From Gambelia wislizenii (Eukaryota > Chordata > Lepidosauria > Squamata > Crotaphytidae), in contig JAUMIR010000005.1 in the NCBI GenBank assembly GCA_030847615.1, positions 109,397,116-109,461,115 of the forward strand: a stretch of DNA of 64,000 bases. The letters are read 5' to 3'. The first letter of the stretch is position 1. Each line of letters starts with the position of its first letter. A program made the translations under genes and the position numbers. Of this stretch, positions 58,151-64,000 are shown piece after piece. The notes beneath the pieces were generated by a model that worked only from the letters and a program-made list of their open reading frames with translations, was not told the origin of the DNA and did not search any database.

Positions 58151-58155
58151 CCAGG

Positions 58156-59206
58156 GAGAATCCATAAGCTGGGTTGCTCCCCAGTCAGTTTGCATCTGGA
58201 AGGCTGACCCAAAAGTCCCTCCCTCAATTTACATAAATTAAAGGGAGGGGTTTATCCCTCAGGCCAGCCCCATAGCAGGTCACTTTCCCCACCCCTCAGT
58301 TTGCAGGAACTAAAGGGGCAGTTCCAGCTCCCCCTTCACCTCCAAAGGGGGAGGTGTCAAGGTGTTCACTGAACTACCAAAATCTCCCCCTCTACCTGAC
58401 ATAGAAAAGGGGCAAGCATCTGCTTAGCCCATTTCCCCTACCAGATTGTCCAACAGGGACCTCAAATCCCCATTGCAGATCTCCAAGAAAATTAAATGCC
58501 CTACATCAACCAGAAAAAAACTCGTCAGCCCTATGAAGAGCAGGCTTCTTAAATATTTCTGTCAGAGAGGGGTAGATAATGCCCTAAACCCTTCTCCATT
58601 GCCATACAGAGATCATAATTAACCTAATGCCAGGCTATGAAGAAAAGGCATACTGGCTGTCCTGCCCCCGGGATGCACACTAGTGCTCCCACCCCGGGAG
58701 GCACACCAGCACTCCTGTTCCAGGGAGGCACATGGGTGCTTCTGCTTCTGGGAGGCACACGGGCACTCCTGCACCAAGGAGGCACACGGATGCTCCTGGA
58801 ATAGAATATCAGCACCAGGTGGAGGCCCATGGAAAAACCTGAAACTAGAACAGAGTATATGTTGGAAGCCCAAGGCTCTCCAGGAGCAGAAGGGGAATGA
58901 CAGCACAGGCCTCTCCTCCCATCCATCAGACAAAGGAAACTGGCTCAGATGGGCCTGTTGCGCAGCCCTTAAAATCCTGTGAAGAAAGACCTGTCAAAGC
59001 ACAGGCTGAAACTCTCCTGTCTTTTCTCCAATCAAAGTGACAAAAAGGAGAAGGCAGAGGGGGGTTGAGCTTAAATCCCTTCTATCCCTGCCCTCTGCTT
59101 CCCTGATAACAGCACAGGGGCTGAGGCAAAGTTACAGGCCTCCATCCTTTGCTCCCTCAAAAGGAGTTCCTACAGCTTAGTTGCGACCACACTGGGAACC
59201 ATATTA
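58156..59206. repeat. Repeat flank right of Copia with 27-bp minisatellite
   Basis: Continuation of 47691-47872. It is C-rich, non-coding text. At 58670-58803 there are five ~27-bp units (gggaggcacac... with starts at 58670, 58696, 58723, 58750 and 58777), open on both strands only because 27 is a multiple of three. No domain in the frames 58619-58982. Confidence 0.55.
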
Positions 59207-59224
59207 CACTGCAGTGTCTTCATT

Positions 59225-60230
59225 ATAATATATTTTCATGGCCATTGAAGTGCCCAGATGTGCCCTGATGAGTGCTCTGAGGCAGGTTTGTTGTCAGACC
59301 TGACATTTTTGGATTTTTTTCCCAATAGTGGTGGTGGTGTGGATATGGGCCAAGGAGTATACTAACTCCTCTTGTTCATTTCTGGTGTGATAATATGATC
59401 ACAGTGCAGGGCATTAATTCTATATCTCCCAGGTCCCCATAAGTCATTTGTATGATCAGGGCCTTTGCACTGCAGTGTCTTCATTATAATATAATTTTTC
59501 TTATGCTCCATGTGACTGGCATAGACAAAGTGTTTGTGGATGCTCTTTCCCACCAACAGATGGAGTGCTTTATACAGGTTGCTCTGGATGCAGAGGCCCA
59601 TCTGGATCTGATGCCAGCAGACCAGTGGAATCTTGGAGGGGTGAGGTTGTCAGGGTGATTCCTCTCTTTAGCCCGCAGTATCAGGAGAAATTATAGGAAG
59701 GCTGGTTTTGAGTATGAATGGTTTAGGTCAGGCATGGGGATTTGGGCTCTTTGGTCAATTCCTGCTTCCCATATTTTGCAGTTCTATGTCTACTTGAGAG
59801 GTAAGACCTTAGCTCCTCAATCAGTTAAAGCTAAGTTGTCATGGCTGGCCTTTGCCTCCAGGGCACAGGGGTATCAGGACAACTTGAGCAACTTCAGAAT
59901 TCACAATGCATTGGAAGGATATTCTAGGGAGTGGGGCAAGGTGGCTGACAGGCATGAAGCAATAATATCACCAGATGTCCTTGAGAGGTTGGGGGATATT
60001 TAGTCAGCCGTTTGCACCTCTGACTGTGAAACCAGTCAGCATCATTGAATTCCTTTTTTGGTGCCTCGTGGATTAGTGAGGGGGTTGCATTGTCTAGAAG
60101 GGATTTATTCAGTAGAGCATTGGAGTTAAGAGGTTTAACTTTTTCTGGGCAGCATTCAGTATTGCAGAGTCATACCTCTAATATTAACCAAAGGAGGTTA
60201 GGGGCAAAGATTGAGTTTGTGTCATAATAC
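59225..60230 (+). pseudogene. DIRS-like RNase H and tyrosine recombinase
   Basis: From 59231 the RNase H blocks seen at 47385 recur (YFHGH, LTFLDFFPIVVV). Then HVTGIDKVFVDALSHQQ (about 59505-59560) closes RNase H. The recombinase follows: PASHILQFYVYLRGKTLAPQ, AKLSWLAFASRAQGYQ, IHNALEGYSREWGK and, after a stop at 60001, NSFFGASWISEGVALSRRD with RRLGAKIEF (to about 60225). The catalytic HxxR and Tyr are not reached before the LTR-like repeat at 60290. A 26-bp word, cactgcagtgtcttcattat..., flanks 59231-59466 on both sides. Confidence 0.65.
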
Positions 60231-60289
60231 TGCTTTATGTCCTGTTTGTGTATTTGTTAATTGCCTTGACAACTCCCACCTTTCAATAA

Positions 60290-61115
60290 CACATACTTGG
60301 CAATATTTAATAATTTGGCTGGCTATGGCCTGCCACAAGGTTGGCAAGTAAACCAGGGACTCCCCAGATATAAAGGCTGGAGTCACAGACAGCCTGGGGG
60401 GGGGGCTTCCAAATTCCTTAAACAGATTATACCCAGGTCAGAGTTCTTCCTGGGAACACCTGGAGGTGAGTCATCCACTAATTCAATCAAGGAAAGCCAA
60501 GCACTCAGTGATTGCAATATGGGTTTTTCCTCTTTTCCTTCATCCACAATAGAAGGTTGTCTGTGCCCATTCAGTCCCAAATGACTTGCCCATCAATGAT
60601 TGTTAATTGATACATCCAGAGCATCCATTGTCCAATCCCGGGAATCTCCAGTAGACGTTGTGTTCTGCTCTAAATCCCAACCCTTAAGGGAAATGTTGAC
60701 AATAAAAACCACCCTAAAATGCCACCACACTGTGCACAGAACTCTGTCCTCCTGACACTGTTGGTCTGTGTCACCAGTTGTGCCTAGATCTCCTTATTCT
60801 CATCTCCATGACAGTCTGTGTAGCCAAGTTGCAGCTTTCATGTGAATCTCTGCTCTTTGGATTGGTACAGTATAACCCACAATACCCTTGCTCTATTCCT
60901 CTATCCAAATACTTCCTACTTTCTTTGGTAGACTTGTGTGATTGCTGAAGCTTGAGTGTTAATGTGAATTATGTTAAGATTAAATTCCAATAAAGATCAT
61001 GTAATTGCATTTTCTGGCTTGAGTCCGTTCAGTGAGTACTGCTATACAGTGGTCAAAAGATCCCTGTAGTTACCCAGTCTCTTGCATGCCAATTTGAGCT
61101 AATGAAATTCCCTAA
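60290..61115 (+). mobile_element. LTR-like repeat, copy C
   Basis: Shares landmarks with copies A and B, at lower similarity: gtgagtcat, aataaagatc (about 60991), gagtactgctatacagtgg and agatccctgtagttaccc. Upstream, ccagatataaaggctggag (about 60364) offers a TATA-like box. It is directly followed by copy D. Confidence 0.45.
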
Positions 61116-61119
61116 ACTA

Positions 61120-61925
61120 AGATTCGGACACACATGGCCAACTAAAATTAGGTTCAGGTGAAGGTCACCCTAAGACTTAATGAGGTTGTCTTGGAAATCC
61201 CCAACAAACACACCCAGGATGGGATTAAGTGGAGCTCCTTAGTCAGAGAAGTTAAGGAAGAATGTGCTAACCTTCCCTGGACACACCTGGCAGTGAGTCA
61301 TACTCCAAAACAAACAGTGACTAGAACCCCCATTATCTGCAAAATACCTTTCCTCACATATTTTCATCTCCACAGTACAGATGCTGCCATAAACCCATTA
61401 ACTTTAATGTCTCAGCCATTAGAGGCAATCAATGAAGCCAGAGTTTCCTTTGTTTAACTCTGGGAAACTCATCTAATTATTGTTTTACACTCAAAACATC
61501 CCTTAGGGGCATGATATTGGGTATAAATATTATCCCCCCCCACACCATAGCCAATGTGTGGTGCTACAGTTGGACACCATCACTCTGCCAAACTGTGGTC
61601 CCACCCTCAGCTTCAAATCTGAGTCCTTCTCTGATGCACGAACCTCTGCTCTCCAGACAGGTAATTATAGACCATTTCCCTGATTCTATCTCCACTATCC
61701 AAGTCTTTCCTCCTGATTCTTCGTTAGTCTTCTGTGGTCATTTATGTGCATGAGTACATGTGTGAATGATTCTATGATTATTTTTCAATAAAATATAAAA
61801 TCTTTTTTTTGGGGGGGGGGCTTGGAGTCTTGTCAGTGAGTACTGGTATACACAGGTGCAAAGATCCTGTAAGTTACCTGAGCTCTCTCTGCCATACCTT
61901 TGAGCTAATTAAAATTCCCAAACTT
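61120..61925 (+). mobile_element. LTR-like repeat, copy D
   Basis: Matches copy B closely in ccataaacccattaac, tctcagccatta, ggcaatcaatgaagccagag, gggtataaatatt (TATA-like, 61518), caataaaatata (61787) and gagtactggtatacacaggt (61840). Two such units in the same orientation, C and D, lie end to end with no coding DNA between them. Confidence 0.55.
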
Positions 61926-62896
61926 AATATCGTATTTTGAGTGTCACGAGCAGGTCCACACAACTCCGGCAATTTGGGAAACAGTTCCTTTTCAGGTCCA
62001 ACATGATTTAAATAGGTTTTAGGTTAATACACTCTCCCTTATTAAACCCAACTTTGTATCTGGTATCATTATTTTATGGCTGGTCATCAAAAAGTGTTAC
62101 ATTTGTATCATTTCAGTGCCTGGTACAGCACAGAGGCTAGTCAAAAGGATATGATATATATTTTAGTTAAAAGGTCAACCTTTTCACATTTGAGTTAATT
62201 AATAACTCTCAGATGGACACTATATTGAACTGGTAAATTGATTCAAATTTGTGAATAAAGCTAGAATCTCTTCCCTTCTCACATTTATGTTACTTAGCTC
62301 CTCATCCTCGCCTCCTGAATACATCAGTTCCAGACTGAGTGTATACCCTGTGTCTTCAACAGTGAAGTGAAAGTATTAATTCTACTATTCTGCAATCTCT
62401 TTATCCTCCTGTAGTTCTCCTTTCACTCTGCACTCTACTATCACCCAATGGTTCAATATTTGCACATACTACATGTATAAGCATCAATAGGATGCCTATA
62501 TTTTACTTTACTTCCTTACCCAAACTGCCTTTTTACTCTGAGCTAGCAATCTGAAAACTTTAATATGCACATGAGGAAAATTACATGAAGGAGTTGCATA
62601 AAAGATTTTAATTAGCCATGTTCATAGTTTGATGACACTAAAAATGTCTGGTGTTAACATTTTCAAGGATTTAATTAACAAGTACAACAAGATTTGCTTA
62701 ATGTTATGATGTGGTAGTACATGACTCTGGGTAGCTATTTTAATACCAAAATATTAGATTAGTTAGGAATGTCTGTATTTAGATTAAAAGATATCTTTGA
62801 GTCAAGTGATAATCTTGCAGCTTCATTAACATTCAAAAAGTTTATCTAGTAGAAAGGTAACAATTTGTCTTAACCCTACTGATACCATTATATCAG
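61926..62896. other. AT-rich intergenic DNA
   Basis: No feature recognised. Confidence 0.5.
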
Positions 62897-63180
62897 AGGA
62901 AGCCCTCGTGGTGCAGTGGTTAAATGCCAGTACTGCAGCCACAACGTTGCAAGTTTGATCCCAAGGGCTCCAAGGTTCACTCAGCTTTCCATCCTTTCAT
63001 AGGTTGGTAAAATGAGTACTCGGCTTGTGGGGGCAATTAGCTAACACACATTGGAAACTGCTTAATGTGGTGTAGATGTATAAAGTGCTATTGCTTAACA
63101 ATTTGTAAGCTGCTCTGAGAGCCTTTGTGGCTAAAGAGTGGAGTATAAATACCTAAAATAATTAATTAATTAATTAAATA
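62897..63180 (+). mobile_element. tRNA-derived SINE, full length
   Basis: The head gaagccctcgtggtgcagtg holds an A-box-like tggtgcagtggtt, and gcaagtttgatccc is the B box. The body has caaggttcactcagctttcc and aaaatgagtactcggcttg, then an (AATT)n tail (about 63157-63180). It is the best-preserved member of the family also seen at 46545 and 37150. Confidence 0.88.
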
Positions 63181-63345
63181 TAAATAAATTGTTCTTTAAA
63201 AAAATCTTAAATCCTCCTCAAGTCAAAAAGTAAAAACAATCTAAACATAATTTCTGTTGGATAAATTCCAGTGGAATGAAGTTAATAACCTGTGCATGTC
63301 TTACTGGTATTAATTCTATAAACACATACCTCAAATAATTACTCT

Positions 63346-63564
63346 CATTATCACACTATGCTGTTATAGCACTATGATTCCACTTCAAATGCTATGGCTG
63401 TGTTCTGTGGAATCCTGGGATTTGCAGTTTAGAGAGGGGCATTTAGAATGGTCAGCCAGAGAGCTCTTAGGCCTCACTAAACTACAAACCCCAGAATTCC
63501 CCAGGAGGCAGCCATAGCAATTAAAGTAGAGTCAGAGCACTATAACGGTGTAGTGCGATAAGGC
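63346..63564. mobile_element. Palindromic MITE
   Basis: Arms attatcacactatgctgtta and the reverse complement of taacggtgtagtgcgata. The centre holds gggatttgcagtttagagag and ctaaactacaaaccccag. Same family as 25536 and 34462, with the centre in opposite orientation. Confidence 0.8.
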
Positions 63565-64000
63565 AATAAAACAGTAAAAATTTCCAAAGTTGTGGTAAAT
63601 ATTAATGTGTAGTATTCAGGGGAAAATTATCTAATTATGAGGTGACCTTGAAAATTACTGTTTATCAGTATCTTGTTTTTAATAGAACTTATAGAAAAGC
63701 CTAAGGATGTGAAAAATCTCAATCTCTGTTTAATTGTGTTTCTCAAATCCTAGCTGCATTTTCTTCCCATTTTTGTTTTGTATCTGGTTGCGTGCATGTG
63801 TTTCGTATGGAAATGTCTTGTGTTAGACACCTTTGTACACACTTTTATCACACTTTTCTTAATGTACTCATTTTGTACATAAAGTATCTTTTATCCCTAT
63901 TGAGTAAAAATTGTTTATGAGCAATTTCCAAAAATACACATTTTGGATTCCTCACATTTGTTTGTGTATAAATTTAGAGGTGATATGGTGCTGTTTGTAG
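63565..64000. other. Intergenic DNA
   Basis: The last ~300 bp have T-rich text with tttgtacataaagtatctt that may belong to the old repeat of 26215-26600. Not established. Confidence 0.35.

Larger units (their letters stand above)
47868..58155 (-). mobile_element. Copia LTR retrotransposon, split by a BEL element
   Basis: Two LTRs begin tgttggaaattgtg and end ttttccaaca. Both outer edges carry cccca (47868-47872, 58151-58155), a 5-bp target duplication. On the minus strand the order is 5' LTR (right), Gag, end of RT, RNase H, 3' LTR (left), as in Ty1/copia elements. Excluding the BEL insertion the element is about 2.9 kb, far shorter than the ~5 kb of a complete Copia, because of an internal deletion. 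LTRs differ at about 19 of ~618 positions by eye. Confidence 0.9.

Overview
This window looks like intergenic DNA from a squamate reptile, probably a lizard. I find no host protein-coding gene that I can support. The base composition is AT-rich and non-coding. What can be read are wrecked or non-autonomous transposable elements: CR1 and L1 fragments, an RTE/BovB copy, tRNA-derived SINEs, DIRS-type tyrosine-recombinase elements, Copia, BEL/Pao, and many terminal-inverted-repeat (TIR) MITEs. That mixture, with BovB and Copia/BEL/DIRS together, is what squamates carry and birds or mammals do not. The species assignment is inference.

Layout: 0-2.5 kb holds CR1 pieces in both orientations, a 92-bp minisatellite and a MITE. 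2.5-7.3 kb is a degenerate DIRS element (capsid-like Gag, RT/RNase H, tyrosine recombinase, internal inverted repeats). 7.3-39 kb is mostly featureless AT-rich DNA with scattered MITEs, two copies of a ~0.9-kb LTR-like repeat, CR1 3' ends, an L1 tail nested inside a MITE, and a U2 snRNA 5' fragment. 39-43 kb holds a full tRNA-SINE, a 1.4-kb TIR element and a hAT MITE with an 8-bp target-site duplication. 43.3-44.1 kb is a GC-rich, promoter-like block with CCAAT and E-box motifs. 45.5-47.2 kb is a decayed BovB interrupted by SINE DNA.

The most informative locus is 47.4-60.2 kb. A Copia element on the minus strand (47873-58150, 5-bp duplication cccca) has an internal deletion that fuses Gag to the end of RT. 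Its right LTR was later split by a plus-strand BEL/Pao element (50644-58007, 5-bp duplication cagac). The Copia LTRs differ at about 19 positions, the BEL LTRs at about 3, so the order of insertion can be read directly. The BEL copy ends its pol inside the integrase zinc-binding domain and lacks the integrase core, so it must have been inserted by enzymes supplied in trans or been truncated since. Both sit amid fragments of a second DIRS-like element (RNase H and tyrosine recombinase). The window closes with two adjacent LTR-like repeats, a tRNA-SINE and a palindromic MITE.

No operon logic applies here. The genes work together only within each element (Gag shell, protease, RT/RNase H, integrase or recombinase), and nearly all are broken.
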